Notes under the pieces: model-generated
Seen by the model: the letters and a program-made list of their open reading frames with translations, nothing else
Told to the model about the DNA's origin: nothing
The model's database searches: none
Origin: Rhodoplanes sp963724735
GTDB lineage: Bacteria; Pseudomonadota; Alphaproteobacteria; Rhizobiales; Xanthobacteraceae
Assembly (NCBI GenBank): GCA_963724735.1
Contig: CAVRVX010000009.1
Coordinates: 87,879-151,878, forward strand
Direction: 5' to 3'
DNA: 64,000 nucleotides
Shown here: positions 44,647 through 54,167 of the stretch, one piece after another
Layout of the letters: every line of letters begins with the position of its first letter
Numbering within the stretch: the first letter of the stretch is position 1
Made by a program: the position numbers and the translations under genes

Positions 44647-45501
44647 ATGGCGTTGAACTACGAACGCATCATGGCGTATCGGCCCGCCGATATTCCCGTC
44701 AGCTACGGCCCGCGCGACTGCATCCTCTATTCCCTCGGCATCGGGCTCGGCATGGATCCGCTCGATCCCGACCAGCTCAAATTCGTGTATGAGCGGCACG
44801 GGCTCGAGGCTTTTCCCACCATGGCCGCCGTGCTCGGCTGGCCCGGCCGCATGACCGATCCGGCGTTCGGTCTCGACGAGACGATGGTGGTGGCGGCCGA
44901 GCTCAAGGTCGCGCTGGCGCGACCGCTCGCGGTCGCCGACGAACTCGTCGGCCGCCCGCGCATCAAGGAGGTCGTCGACCGCGGGCCGGGCGGTCCCGCG
45001 ATCATCCTCGCGACGCGCGATCTGCTCGCGCAGGATGGAACGCGGGTCGCGTGCGTCGAAAGCAATCTGCTCGCCCGCAAGCACGGCGGGTTCGGCGGTC
45101 GGGTGACTGAATTGGCGGAACCGCCCGCAATTCCCGACCGGCCGCCTGACCGCGTCTGCGATCTTCCGACGCCGCCCAATCTCGCGCTGCTCTATCGGCT
45201 GACCGGAGACGAAAACCCGCTGCATGCCGATCCCGAGCGCGCCAAGGCTGCGGGTTTTCCGCGGCCGATCCTGCACGGTGCGGCGACTTTCGGAATTGCC
45301 GCACATGCGATTCTGCGCCAGATCGATTATTGCGCCGAGCGGCTTGCGAGCATGTCGGCGCGGTTCTCTCGTCCGGTTTTTCCAGGCGAAACAATCCGTA
45401 CCGAAATGTGGATAGCGCCCGCCCGCGTTTCCTTCCAGGCCCGCGTGGTCGGACGCGACGGGATCGTGCTGACCAACGGCCTCGCCACGCTGCGGGAATG
45501 A
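44647..45501 (+). CDS. MaoC-type enoyl-CoA hydratase
   Basis: This 284-residue protein has the double hotdog fold of R-specific hydratase 2 enzymes. The N-terminal half contains YSLGIGLGMDPLD and the C-terminal half has the hydratase motif YRLTGDENPLHADPERAKAAGF (about 191-212) with the Asp/His pair, then PILHGAATFG. It acts on enoyl-CoA in the R-specific direction, possibly feeding PHA synthesis or fatty-acid breakdown. It is 15 bases after the ABC exporter gene and before an enoyl-CoA hydratase. Confidence 0.88.
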   Translation: MALNYERIMAYRPADIPVSYGPRDCILYSLGIGLGMDPLDPDQLKFVYERHGLEAFPTMAAVLGWPGRMTDPAFGLDETMVVAAELKVALARPLAVADELVGRPRIKEVVDRGPGGPAIILATRDLLAQDGTRVACVESNLLARKHGGFGGRVTELAEPPAIPDRPPDRVCDLPTPPNLALLYRLTGDENPLHADPERAKAAGFPRPILHGAATFGIAAHAILRQIDYCAERLASMSARFSRPVFPGETIRTEMWIAPARVSFQARVVGRDGIVLTNGLATLRE

Positions 45502-45627
45502 GAGCGACGAAAAGAGGCGCCGGCTGCGAGCGCTGAGCAAAAGCAGGGGCGGGGTGGGCCGTCCCATAAGATAATGCGACGCGAAGCGCGCCAGCGAACT
45601 AAATGACCCTGCAAGGATTCGACCGCC

Positions 45628-46416
45628 ATGAAAGCGTCGCGTGATTCTGTGCTTGCGGCCGTTGAGACAAATGGCGTCGCAACGCTCACCCTCAACCGGC
45701 CGGACAAGGGCAATGCGTACGGTCTCGGCATGCTCGATCGTCTCATGGCGGAGATCGAGGGGTTTGGGGCTTCGCCGGACATCCGCGCCATCGTGCTGCG
45801 CGGCGCCGGGAAGCATTTCTGCGTCGGCGGCGATCTTGCCGATCCGTTTGTCCATATCGGCGCGGGTGCGGAGAACCAGGTGCTGATGCCGCATGTCTGC
45901 CTGGCGCTCGAGGCTTGTCCCAAGCCGACCATCGCACTTGTCCAGGGCGCCTGTTTCGGTGGCGGCTTCGCGCTCGCGGCTTGCTGCGATGTGCTTGTCG
46001 CGGCGGAAGATTCATTTTTCTCGCTTCCCGAACTGCGGCTGGGCTTCGGGGTCGGCCCGTACATCCCGTTCTTTGCCCGCGCGCTCGGCGCGCGCAATCT
46101 GCGCCGCTATCTCATGACCGCGGAACGGTTCGATGCGCAGGAGGCGCTTGCGATGGGCGTGGCCCATCGGCTCTTCCCGACCGGTGCCGGCGACCAGACG
46201 CTCGGCGACATTCTGAACGACATCCTGCAATCGGCGCCGGATGCGATTGCCGCGACCAAGCGCGAGTTGAGCGAAGTCGCCGACATGACGCCGACCCGGG
46301 AACGGATTGACCAACTGCAGATCGGCTTCCGGCGGCTGTTCGAAGCGGCCGAAGGGGTGGAAGGCCGCGCCGCATTTCGCGACAAGCGCCTTCCATCCTG
46401 GGCGCCCAAGCCCTGA
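45628..46416 (+). CDS. Enoyl-CoA hydratase/isomerase family protein
   Basis: The 262-residue crotonase-fold protein has the N-terminal LNRPDKGNAYGLGMLDRL, an oxyanion-hole segment GAGKHFCVGGDL (about 69-80) and ACFGGGFALAACCDVLVAAED (about 109-129). The catalytic glutamates of true hydratases are not both visible, so the exact reaction is open. An AAGGA site precedes the ATG. Confidence 0.87.
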   Translation: MKASRDSVLAAVETNGVATLTLNRPDKGNAYGLGMLDRLMAEIEGFGASPDIRAIVLRGAGKHFCVGGDLADPFVHIGAGAENQVLMPHVCLALEACPKPTIALVQGACFGGGFALAACCDVLVAAEDSFFSLPELRLGFGVGPYIPFFARALGARNLRRYLMTAERFDAQEALAMGVAHRLFPTGAGDQTLGDILNDILQSAPDAIAATKRELSEVADMTPTRERIDQLQIGFRRLFEAAEGVEGRAAFRDKRLPSWAPKP

Positions 46417-46429
46417 TTTCCACCCTCGC

Positions 46430-46461
46430 GCGAATTCGGATTCCGTAGAAACGGAATTCGC
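46430..46461. repeat. Hairpin between convergent genes, related to 15513-15552
   Basis: The arms GCGAATTC and GAATTCGC are perfect, with a partly paired loop (CGGATTCCG). It lies between the convergent crotonase and binding-protein genes and shares the GCGAATTC-GATTCC pattern with the hairpin at 15513. It could act as a transcription terminator, but a T-run is lacking. Confidence 0.5.
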
Positions 46462-46559
46462 TTGGAATTGCCCTTTCGTGGCCGCATCTTCGGCGGCGGC
46501 CCGCCACCATGCGGACGCCATCGGTTTCGCGGCAAACCGCTTGCCTGCGCCGGTCCGGC

Positions 46560-47531
46560 TCAAAGCCCTGCGATGGCCTTCTGGTAATAGGACAGGTCGA
46601 GATAGGCCTCCGGCGCCTGCGGCTCCTTTCCGGTAAAGCGGGCGCGCAGCGCCAGCACGTTGCGGAAGCCCTCCATGTCGAACGCCGCGTCCTTGGCGAG
46701 ACTGCTCAGCACCGCCGGGTAGCTCTGGGTCGCAACCTCCTCGCTCGCCTTGAGATGGTCGACGATCAGCCTCACGACGGCGGCCTTGTTGCGCGGATCG
46801 AGCACGAAGCGCTGGCCTTCGATGATGGCCGCAAGGTAGCGCACCAGCGTGTCGGCATTCGCGCTCGCCCAGGAACGCAGCACGAAGCCGGAAAAGGCCT
46901 GATACGGGCCGATGACCTTGATCGCCTCGCCCAAATCCTTGTACCCGGCGCTGACCGCACTGACCGAGAACGGCGGATAAAGCATGGTCGCCGCAAGCTC
47001 CTTGTCCTGCTGGATCGCCTCGAACCGCCGCGCCGTGGCCCCGGCGGACTTGACCGCGTAATCGTTCTTTTCGAGGCCGCTCTTGCGCAGCATCTCATAG
47101 AGCTGGAACGCAAACGCCGTGGCCGGCGCGTCCACCGCGACGGCCTTGCCGCGCAGGTCCGCCACCGACGCAATGTCCGGCTGAGCGATCAGGCTGTTCA
47201 TTCCGTTGTCGCCGCCGATGACGATCACGGCCGCGACCTTCGCGGCCTCGACCATTGCGACGGCGTTGTCGGCGGCCGCGTGAACGATTTGCCACCGACC
47301 ATCGGCGAGCCCGTTGCGCAATTCGTCCGAACTCTGCGCAAATCTCAGATCGAAATCGATGCCGCGTTTGGCGAAGAAGCCATTCGCCTGGGCCGCAAAC
47401 AGCGGCAAGTTGTTGATGCCCTGGAACACCATGACGGTGAGCTTGGTTTGCGCGGTTGCGCTCACCGGCGTCCCCCATGCGAACGCGACCGAGGCCGCTG
47501 CAACGACCATCCGGATCAAAGAGTTGGCCAT
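46560..47531 (-). CDS. NMT1/SsuA-type ABC substrate-binding protein
   Basis: The 323-residue periplasmic binding protein has a signal peptide ending near SATAQ. The mature N-terminus (KLTVMVFQGINNLPLFAAQANGFFAKRGIDFDL) and DLRGKAVAVDAPAT are typical of the NMT1/SsuA/TauA group, which binds sulfonates, thiamine precursors or nitrate-like ligands. No permease or ATPase is nearby; the ligand is unknown. A GGGAGGA site precedes the start. It lies downstream of the SAF-domain oxidoreductase on the same strand. Confidence 0.85.
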   Translation of the reverse strand: MANSLIRMVVAAASVAFAWGTPVSATAQTKLTVMVFQGINNLPLFAAQANGFFAKRGIDFDLRFAQSSDELRNGLADGRWQIVHAAADNAVAMVEAAKVAAVIVIGGDNGMNSLIAQPDIASVADLRGKAVAVDAPATAFAFQLYEMLRKSGLEKNDYAVKSAGATARRFEAIQQDKELAATMLYPPFSVSAVSAGYKDLGEAIKVIGPYQAFSGFVLRSWASANADTLVRYLAAIIEGQRFVLDPRNKAAVVRLIVDHLKASEEVATQSYPAVLSSLAKDAAFDMEGFRNVLALRARFTGKEPQAPEAYLDLSYYQKAIAGL

Positions 47532-47587
47532 GCAATCCTCCCATCCCGGTCCGAGGGCGGGTTGTGCGGCGGACCGGATTTTCTTTT

Positions 47588-48949
47588 CTACAGGGCGGCC
47601 GCGGCAGGTCTGGATGCGAACGCAGCCTCCATTTCCTGACGGGTTTTCACCGCCGGGTCATCGGCATCATAGGCGACGTCCGACCAATTCAATGCGGCGC
47701 CTTCGCGCACGTCGCGGACAAGCGCGACATCATGGGCAAGGCCGAGCGGCAGCAGTCCGTCGGCGAGCGAACGCTCGGCGGGCGTTTGCCGGCCCCAGAC
47801 GCAGAAGCCGCCTTCGCCGTCGAGCACCTCGCCGGCCTTGAGGTCGCGCTTCGCCGTCGCCACCACGTCCGAACGGAATCCGGTCGGCGCCCCGGTGGGC
47901 TCGCGACGCAGCGCCGCGCTTGCGACCGAAATGCCGAGTTCGAGGCCGATCATATGGATCGGCCGGTAGAGCGCCGCGTAGCGCCCGCTGCAGTCGGGCA
48001 GCATGGCGTATTCGCGGAAGCAGCGGCGTGCATAGTCGGTCTCGCCCTCGATCACCACGTAAGTGCCGAGCGCGAGGTGATGCGGCACGTCGCGCCCGTC
48101 CCGGTACACCGAGGAGACCACCTCGGTGACGCCCGCGGCCTCCAGCGCGCCGCCCGCGGCGCGCGGCTTGCAGACGTCGGCCAGCTCGAACCGGCTGGCG
48201 GGCGGGAAATTCAAGCCTCCGCTTTGCGGCACAAGGCCGGTCGCGTTGCACACGGCCGTCATTTCGATCGCGGACTTCGTCCCGTCGATGAAGCTGTTGA
48301 ACATCTTCGGGTTGATCGAGCCGCGGTCCGCGATCTGCAGGTACTTGTCGAGAATGTCCCATACCGTATCGGGGGTCGATCGGTGGTAATGCGGCTCGTA
48401 GCGCGTGCCCTTGCCGGCCGCGACCACCTTGAAGCCGCAGGCGCGCGCCCAATCGACATGCTCGCAGATCAGCGCCGGCTGGTCGCCCCAGGCGAGGCTG
48501 TAGACGACGCCCGCGCGTTCCGCCTTGCGCGCGAGCAGGGGACCCGCGAGCGCGTCAGCCTCGACATTGACCATCACGATGTGCTTGCCGTGCGCGATCG
48601 CCGCCAGCGCATGGCGGATGCCGGCGCCCGGCAAGCCGGTCGCCTCGATGATCACCTCGATCTCGGGCAGCGCGATCAGCGCGTCTGCGTCCGGCCCGAC
48701 ATAGGTGCGACGAGTCTTGAGCGCCTCGCCGAGCGAGGGCGCCGCATAGCGCTCCGCCTCCCACCCCGCCGTCGAAAGCTGAGCGCGCGCGTGCGTCGGG
48801 TTCAGATCGGCGACGCCGACCACATGCAGGCCGCAGATCAGCCGCGCCTGGGCGAGGAACATCGTGCCGAACTTGCCCGCTCCGATCAGTCCGACCGTGA
48901 CCGGCCGTCCGGCCGCGTCGCGTTCGCGCAACTTAGCGGAGAGATTCAC
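47588..48949 (-). CDS. NAD(P)-dependent oxidoreductase with C-terminal SAF domain
   Basis: The 453-residue protein has an N-terminal dinucleotide-binding fold (VTVGLIGAGKFGTMFL, about 19-34) like homoserine dehydrogenase, followed by a catalytic part (HIVMVNVEADALAGP; AGKGTRYEPHYHRSTPD) and a SAF domain (about 370-430; KRDLKAGEVLDGEGG). Such proteins act in sugar-acid catabolism, but the substrate cannot be told. The GTG at 48949 is chosen because GGAGG lies five bases upstream; an ATG at 48979 overlaps the upstream gene and has no ribosome site. Confidence 0.82.
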   Translation of the reverse strand: MNLSAKLRERDAAGRPVTVGLIGAGKFGTMFLAQARLICGLHVVGVADLNPTHARAQLSTAGWEAERYAAPSLGEALKTRRTYVGPDADALIALPEIEVIIEATGLPGAGIRHALAAIAHGKHIVMVNVEADALAGPLLARKAERAGVVYSLAWGDQPALICEHVDWARACGFKVVAAGKGTRYEPHYHRSTPDTVWDILDKYLQIADRGSINPKMFNSFIDGTKSAIEMTAVCNATGLVPQSGGLNFPPASRFELADVCKPRAAGGALEAAGVTEVVSSVYRDGRDVPHHLALGTYVVIEGETDYARRCFREYAMLPDCSGRYAALYRPIHMIGLELGISVASAALRREPTGAPTGFRSDVVATAKRDLKAGEVLDGEGGFCVWGRQTPAERSLADGLLPLGLAHDVALVRDVREGAALNWSDVAYDADDPAVKTRQEMEAAFASRPAAAAL

Positions 48950-48968
48950 GCCTGCCTCCGGCGCCCCT

Positions 48969-49550
48969 TTAGAATACATAGACGGCGACGATGATGCCGC
49001 CGATCAACGCGATCAGGAATACGGTGACCCAGAAGCCAAGCCGCTTCTCGATCGCTTCGCGCGCTTGCGGCCCGTAGCGGCTGAGCAGGAAGGCGCTGAG
49101 ATAGAATCGCGCGCCGCGCGTGATGATCGAGAACAGAACGAACAGGAAGAAATTGTATCCGGCAAAGCCGGAGGTGATGGTGACGATCTTGTAGGGGATC
49201 GGCGTCACGCCCTTGATCAGAATGATCCAGGTTCCCCATTGGGCGTATGCTTGGCGAAACGCCTCGACCTTGTCGCCATAGCCGTAGAGGCTGATCAGCC
49301 ACAGGCCGACCGACTCGTAGAGGTACGCGCCGATGGCATAGCCGAGAATGCCGCCCGCCACCGAAGCGGCCGTGCAGACTGCAGCATAGTGGTAGGCCTT
49401 ATCCGGGCGCGCGAGCGCCATCGGAACGAGCATCGTGTCCGGCGGGATGGGGAAGAACGAGCTTTCGGCAAAGGAAGCGGCCGCCAACACCCAGGACGCG
49501 TAGGGCTTGCCGGCCGCGTTGATGCACCAGTTGTAAAGCTTGCGAAGCAT
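48969..49550 (-). CDS. YqaA-family membrane protein (DedA-like)
   Basis: This 193-residue protein has four or five membrane segments and the SNARE-associated/VTT features: ESSFFPIPPDTMLVPMALA, GYAIGAYLYESVG and GVTPIPYKIVTITSGFAG. Such proteins are thought to move lipids across the membrane. It ends 19 bases before the chosen start of the SAF-domain oxidoreductase on the same strand. Confidence 0.88.
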   Translation of the reverse strand: MLRKLYNWCINAAGKPYASWVLAAASFAESSFFPIPPDTMLVPMALARPDKAYHYAAVCTAASVAGGILGYAIGAYLYESVGLWLISLYGYGDKVEAFRQAYAQWGTWIILIKGVTPIPYKIVTITSGFAGYNFFLFVLFSIITRGARFYLSAFLLSRYGPQAREAIEKRLGFWVTVFLIALIGGIIVAVYVF

Positions 49551-49617
49551 TGGGCTTGCTTAGCTGGCCGCACCGGCCATGTCCATGCGCCGCGCCGGCC
49601 GCGGAGGCGGCCTTGAC

Positions 49618-49998
49618 TCATCCGCGCTTGCGCATCCGCTCGGTGGTCGCGGACGGCAGTTTGCGTCGCGCCTTCAGAAAGCTGCGTTGCTTGGCGAGCT
49701 TCTCGGCAATGCCGAACAGTCGCTCGCGACGCTGCATCTCCTTCCAGACGTCCTTCGGCTCGATGTCGACCGTCGCCCACAGGACGGCAAGATTGTAGAG
49801 GAGGTCGGCGCTTTCCCGCACCACCGCGTCGCGGTGGTCCAGCATGGCTTCGATCACCACTTCGACCGCTTCCTCGGCGACCTTCTTGGCGATCTTGCCG
49901 CGGCCCGCGCGCAACAGGCGCGCAGTCCGGGAGGACGATGGGCGCGCATCCTTCGCCTCCAGCACCGCATCATAGAGCCGGTCGATCGAATCAGTCAT
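49618..49998 (-). CDS. HisE-like phosphoribosyl-ATP pyrophosphohydrolase
   Basis: This 126-residue protein has the MazG-like HisE core: KIAKKVAEEAVEVVIEAML and RESADLLYNLAVLWA, with the metal-binding acidic residues. A basic tail of about 40 residues extends past the usual HisE length. No histidine biosynthesis gene is near, so this is likely a HisE-like paralogue whose substrate may differ. The ATG at 49998 has a GAGGGG site. Confidence 0.82.
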   Translation of the reverse strand: MTDSIDRLYDAVLEAKDARPSSSRTARLLRAGRGKIAKKVAEEAVEVVIEAMLDHRDAVVRESADLLYNLAVLWATVDIEPKDVWKEMQRRERLFGIAEKLAKQRSFLKARRKLPSATTERMRKRG

Positions 49999-50254
49999 CC
50001 CCTCACCATAACGAAGAAGCATGACGTGACTAGCGTTAAGTAAGGCGAAGCCAAAGAAAATCAGTAGCGGGTAAACATTTGTGGCCGAAATGGATTCGCC
50101 GGGAGGGCGATGATGGACGGTGGCGTCCGGAGCGCTGCCGCTAGTTCACGATCGCGGGGCCGATCGCTCGTGGCCGTTACACGTCCTCCAGATTACGAAG
50201 CATTCCCTTCCATGCTCACGCGGTCCATATACATTTGCCGATATCAGCGCGGCG

Positions 50255-51094
50255 ATGGATCTTGACCCCATGACCTCTCTATACGACGAAGGCTTTCTCG
50301 ACATTGCGGGCCGGCGGCTCGAATATCGCATGATCGGTCCGCGGCCGCACGACGCGCCGACGCTCGTGCTTTTGCACGAGGGGCTCGGCTGCGTCGCCAT
50401 GTGGGGAGACTTCCCTGACAAGCTCGCGCAGGAGACGGGAGCGGGCGTCTTCGTCTATTCGCGCGCGGGCTATGGCCGCTCCAGCCCGGCGAGATTGCCG
50501 CGTCCGGTCTCCTACATGCATGAGGAGGCTCTGACCGTCCTGCCGGCGCTGCTCAGCGCGATCGGCTTTCGCCGCGGCCTGTTGATCGGGCACAGCGACG
50601 GCGCCTCGATCGCCACCATCTATTCCGGCAATGTCGAGAATCACCGGGTGCGCGGCCTCGTGCTGATCGCGCCACACTTTTTTACCGAGGACTCGGGGAT
50701 CGCCGCGATCGCCGAAGCCGGCGAAGCCTATGCAAACACCGACCTGCGCGCGCGGCTCGCCCGCTATCACGCCGATGTCGACAATGCGTTTCGCGGCTGG
50801 AACGATGTGTGGCTTAACCCCGCTTTCCGCAAATGGGACATCACCGAGGAACTCGCCTATATCCGGGTGCCGATCTTGATCGTGCAAGGAGAGGTCGATC
50901 AATACGGCACCCCACGCCAGATCGCGGTGGCGCGGGAGGAGTGCTATTGCCCAGTGGAAGTCACGCTCTTGCCAGCGGTGCAGCATTCGCCTCATCGGGA
51001 AGCCCCCGAAGCGGCGCTCGCTGCCGTCGCTGGCTTCGTCAACCGGCTTCTGCGCGACCATCACGAAGGCGACCTCGCCGCGCATGCGGCGTAA
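50255..51094 (+). CDS. Alpha/beta-hydrolase fold protein
   Basis: The 279-residue enzyme has the oxyanion-hole segment LLHEGLGCVAMW (about 34-45), the nucleophile elbow GHSDGASIA (about 109-117) with serine, an acid in GEVDQYGTP, and a histidine in VQHSPHREAPE. It resembles carboxylesterase or dienelactone-type hydrolases; the substrate is unknown. Start could be either ATG at 50255 or 50270. It stands alone. Confidence 0.84.
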   Translation: MDLDPMTSLYDEGFLDIAGRRLEYRMIGPRPHDAPTLVLLHEGLGCVAMWGDFPDKLAQETGAGVFVYSRAGYGRSSPARLPRPVSYMHEEALTVLPALLSAIGFRRGLLIGHSDGASIATIYSGNVENHRVRGLVLIAPHFFTEDSGIAAIAEAGEAYANTDLRARLARYHADVDNAFRGWNDVWLNPAFRKWDITEELAYIRVPILIVQGEVDQYGTPRQIAVAREECYCPVEVTLLPAVQHSPHREAPEAALAAVAGFVNRLLRDHHEGDLAAHAA

Positions 51095-51180
51095 GGAAAG
51101 GGATCAGCCCGCCCGATCGGATCGGGCAGGCTGATCGGCGCGAGCCTGCAAGCGCAAGGCGGCCGCAAGTCGGACGCGGT

Positions 51181-51429
51181 TCACCACGGGCAGACGCGCA
51201 CGGAGCCGATATAGTCGCCCCACTTGTCGAAACGCGGCGCCCAACGGCAATGGTGGTAATGGTAATAGCCGCCGCCGAACGCCGTCCCCGCTGCAAGGCC
51301 GATGCCGAGCCCGAGGCCGAAGCCCGGGTGGAAGGGCTTGGCCTGCGCCTGTCCGGTGGTGGCCATGAGGCCGCCAGCGAGAACGAACGCGGCCAGCGCG
51401 GTGGCGGCAATCTTTGACTTGGTCAACAT
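51181..51429 (-). CDS. Small secreted protein with His/Tyr-rich end
   Basis: The 82-residue precursor has a clear signal peptide (SKIAATALAAFVLAGGLMATTGQAQA). The mature part is glycine-rich (GFGLGLGIGLAAGTAFGGG) and ends with YYHYHHCRWAPRF and two cysteines. I do not know its function. A GGAGAGGG site precedes the ATG. Confidence 0.68.
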   Translation of the reverse strand: MLTKSKIAATALAAFVLAGGLMATTGQAQAKPFHPGFGLGLGIGLAAGTAFGGGYYHYHHCRWAPRFDKWGDYIGSVRVCPW

Positions 51430-51511
51430 GAACCCTCTCCCTTGGTTCTGCGGAGCGGTCGAACGACCGCCATGCCCGTTTAGTGAACCGCGTTGGAGAG
51501 AGGTTCTCGGA

Positions 51512-51535
51512 CCCGTGTGAGCATTCTCACACGGG
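51512..51535. terminator. Perfect 10-bp hairpin with four-base loop
   Basis: The arms CCCGTGTGAG and CTCACACGGG pair without mismatch around CATT and are followed on the + strand by CTTTT. It resembles a factor-independent terminator, but no + strand gene ends just before it, so it may be an operator for the secreted-protein gene or a dispersed palindrome. Confidence 0.35.
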
Positions 51536-51646
51536 CTTTTGCCGGACCGCGGGCGGATGATGCGCGCCTTGCAACCCGCGCCCGGTAGCACAGGCCGCCT
51601 CGTGGGCTTGCGCCGTGACCGTCGCGACGAGCCCGGCGGAGCGCCG

Positions 51647-51949
51647 CTATTTCATTTTGCGCTTTGTCTTGCTTGCGCCGACCAGCGGCGAATTGAGCGC
51701 CTCGACCTCTTGCGCCATCTGCACGCAGGTGAGGACATCGACATAGCTCGGATCGCCGCCGATCATCGTCTCGTCGACGCAGCGGTTGCGCACAGCGACT
51801 GGATAACTATCCCATTTCTGCTTCAGCTCGGCGTGCGCGGCGTTTTCATCGCTGATGCAGGCGTCGGGGCTGTGCGAGAGCGCCAAGCCGAAGGCGGCGA
51901 CGGCCTTGCAGCTTGCCGAGACGTCGAACTCAGGCACTTTGTCCGCCAC
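51647..51949 (-). CDS. Conserved hypothetical protein, probably missing its signal peptide
   Basis: The 100-residue protein (ADKVPEFDVSASCKAVAAFG; CVDETMIGGDPSYVDVLTCVQMA) has four cysteines and resembles secreted proteins common in Bradyrhizobium. It starts with a GTG inside what looks like the end of a signal peptide (SLALSVADK). Just upstream, an ATG in another frame (MQIQALLMA) would supply the missing signal if one base were shifted. The gene may be frameshifted. Confidence 0.55.
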   Translation of the reverse strand: MADKVPEFDVSASCKAVAAFGLALSHSPDACISDENAAHAELKQKWDSYPVAVRNRCVDETMIGGDPSYVDVLTCVQMAQEVEALNSPLVGASKTKRKMK

Positions 51950-52294
51950 GCTCAGCGCCAGGGACGCGACACGCCATCAGGAGAGCCTGGATTTGCATCG
52001 TTCGCTGCCTTTTTTCTTAAGCGCGGTTCCGCAAGGCGATCGCGCCGCTCGCCCGAGCGATCAAGGCGGACAATGGGTCGCGCCGCGCAACATAGGCCGC
52101 CGGGGGCAAATGTACAACGGCAACGCGCGTGTTACGATAATGGCGCATGCGAGCACGCTTGTATGGAGACGATTCGCGTGATTCAAAGAAAGCAATTCGA
52201 CTGCGCGCGGCTCACGAGATCGGTGTTCGCTCGCGCGGACGGACGCGGCCCGCCGCGCCCGACCGCTCCGCCCTGATTCCAACCGTCTCCGCCG

Positions 52295-54080
52295 ATGGCT
52301 TCCCTCGACGCAGTCAGCCTGTCCATCCTGTTCGGTGCGGCGCTGGGGCTTGCCGGCATTCTGTCGAGCCTCGTGGCTCTGCGATTCGGAGCGCCGCTGC
52401 TCCTGGTCTTTCTGATCATCGGAATGCTCGCCGGCGAGTCCGGCCCTGGCGGCATCCAATTCAACGACGTGCGGCTGACCTATCTGGTTGGCTCGATTGC
52501 GCTCGCCCTCATCCTCTTCGACGGAGGGCTACGCACGCGGTTCGCCACGTTTCGCAGCGCGCTCGCGCCCTCGCTGGTGCTGGCGACCCTCGGCGTGCTG
52601 ATGACGGCCGCCTTCACCGCTCCCTTTGTCGCGTACGTGATGGGGTTCGGCTGGATCGAGGCGCTGCTCGTCGGCGCGGTCGTCGCCTCGACCGACGCCG
52701 CTGCCGTGCTGTTCCTGTTGCGTGCGCACGGCCTGCGACTGCGGCCGCGCGTCGCGGCGACGCTCGAAATCGAGTCGGGCACCAACGATCCGTTTGCGAT
52801 CTTTCTTACCATTCTGCTGGTGGAGTTGTTGCTCACCGGCAACCGCCCATGGACGGTGATTGCGTCAAGCCTCGCCGGGCAAGGGCTCGGCGGCGCCGTC
52901 ATCGGCGTGGTCGGCGGGCGGCTGATCGTGCTGGCGCTCAATCGGCTCGCTTTGCCGCAGGGTTTGCACGCCCCGTTCGTCGCGACCGCGGCCCTCGGCG
53001 TGTTCGCGCTGGGACAGGCGCTGCACGCATCCGGCTTCCTCGCCGTCTACCTTGCCGGATTGATGGTCAGGAATCGTCCCACCCGCGCCCATAACACCGT
53101 CATCGCTTTTCTCGACGCCGCGACCTGGCTTGCGCAGATCGTGATGTTCGTCCTGCTCGGGCTGCTCGCCTGGCCCGGACAACTAATGCAGTACGCGGCG
53201 CCCGCGCTCATCGTCGCGGCCGTGCTGATGGTCTTCGCGCGCCCGCTTGCCGTGTTTCTGTGTCTCATGCCGTTTCGATTCTCGTTGCGGGAGAAGGCTT
53301 TCATCTCGTGGGTGGGCTTGCGCGGCGCTGTTGGCATCTTTCTCGCTTCGATCCCGCTTCTGGTCGAGATCGCCCACGCGCAGCTCTATTTCAATATCGG
53401 CTTCGTCGTCGTGCTCGTGTCGCTGCTTGTCCAAGGTTGGACGCTCGCCCCGGCGGCGCGCCTGCTGCGCATCGCGCTGCCGCGCGCCGACCCCGCCCCG
53501 CGGCGAGTTCGAACTCGACCTGCCGGGCCAGCTCGAACAGGAGCTGGTCGGCTATCACGTGCAGGCCAACAACCCCTATCTACGTCGCCGGATCGTGCCG
53601 CCCTGGGCGAAGCTCGTGCTGGTCGTGCGCGACGAGGACGTGTTCACCGCGGCCGAGGCCGGGCCGATCAAGCAAGGCGATCACGTCTATTTTCTCGCGC
53701 CGCCTGAGAAGGCACAGGCGCTCGACCGGTTCTTTGTCGAAATGCCGCCGCCTGCGGCGCCCGATCCGCGCCTGCTCGGGGACTTCTTCGTCGGCGGCGA
53801 GGTGACGCTCGGCGCGCTTGCGGAAATCTACGGGGTGGAGGTGGCGGCCGAGGACCGCGCCACTTCGCTTGCCGAGCATTTCGCCGACCACCTCGGACAT
53901 CCGCCGGAAGTCGGCGAGGCCCTGCCGCTCGGCGCGATCGCGCTCGTGGCCTATAAGGTCGTGGATGGGCACGTGCGAATGGTCGGCCTGCGGCTCGCCG
54001 ACGACGAAGCGGCGCGCGGCGGCGTTCGCGGGTGGATCCGCCGGATCATGAATGCGGTTCGCGGTCTATCGAAGATATGA
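52295..54080 (+). pseudogene. cvrA: K+/H+ antiporter (CvrA/NhaP2 type) with a frameshift
   Basis: The first frame (from ATG 52295) encodes twelve or so membrane helices of a CPA1 antiporter (LAGESGPGGIQFNDV; STDAAAVLFLLR; ESGTNDPFAIFLT; VGLRGAVGIFLAS). Near 53485-53501, in a C/G-rich run, the normal sequence continues one base out of frame: GEFELDLPGQLEQELVGYHV, a TrkA-C domain (LVLVVRDEDVF), and the cytoplasmic C-terminal domain ending at 54080. The first frame otherwise runs into nonsense to 53707. This is either a true one-base insertion or a sequence error; both parts are well conserved, so decay is recent at most. Confidence 0.85.
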
Positions 54081-54167
54081 TGGCAGCAGTCCGCGGCGGC
54101 CACGGTTAAGCTCGTTGTTCGTCGAACGAGGTTTTGGCTGACGGCTTGCATAGGAGCGAGGGAGCCC

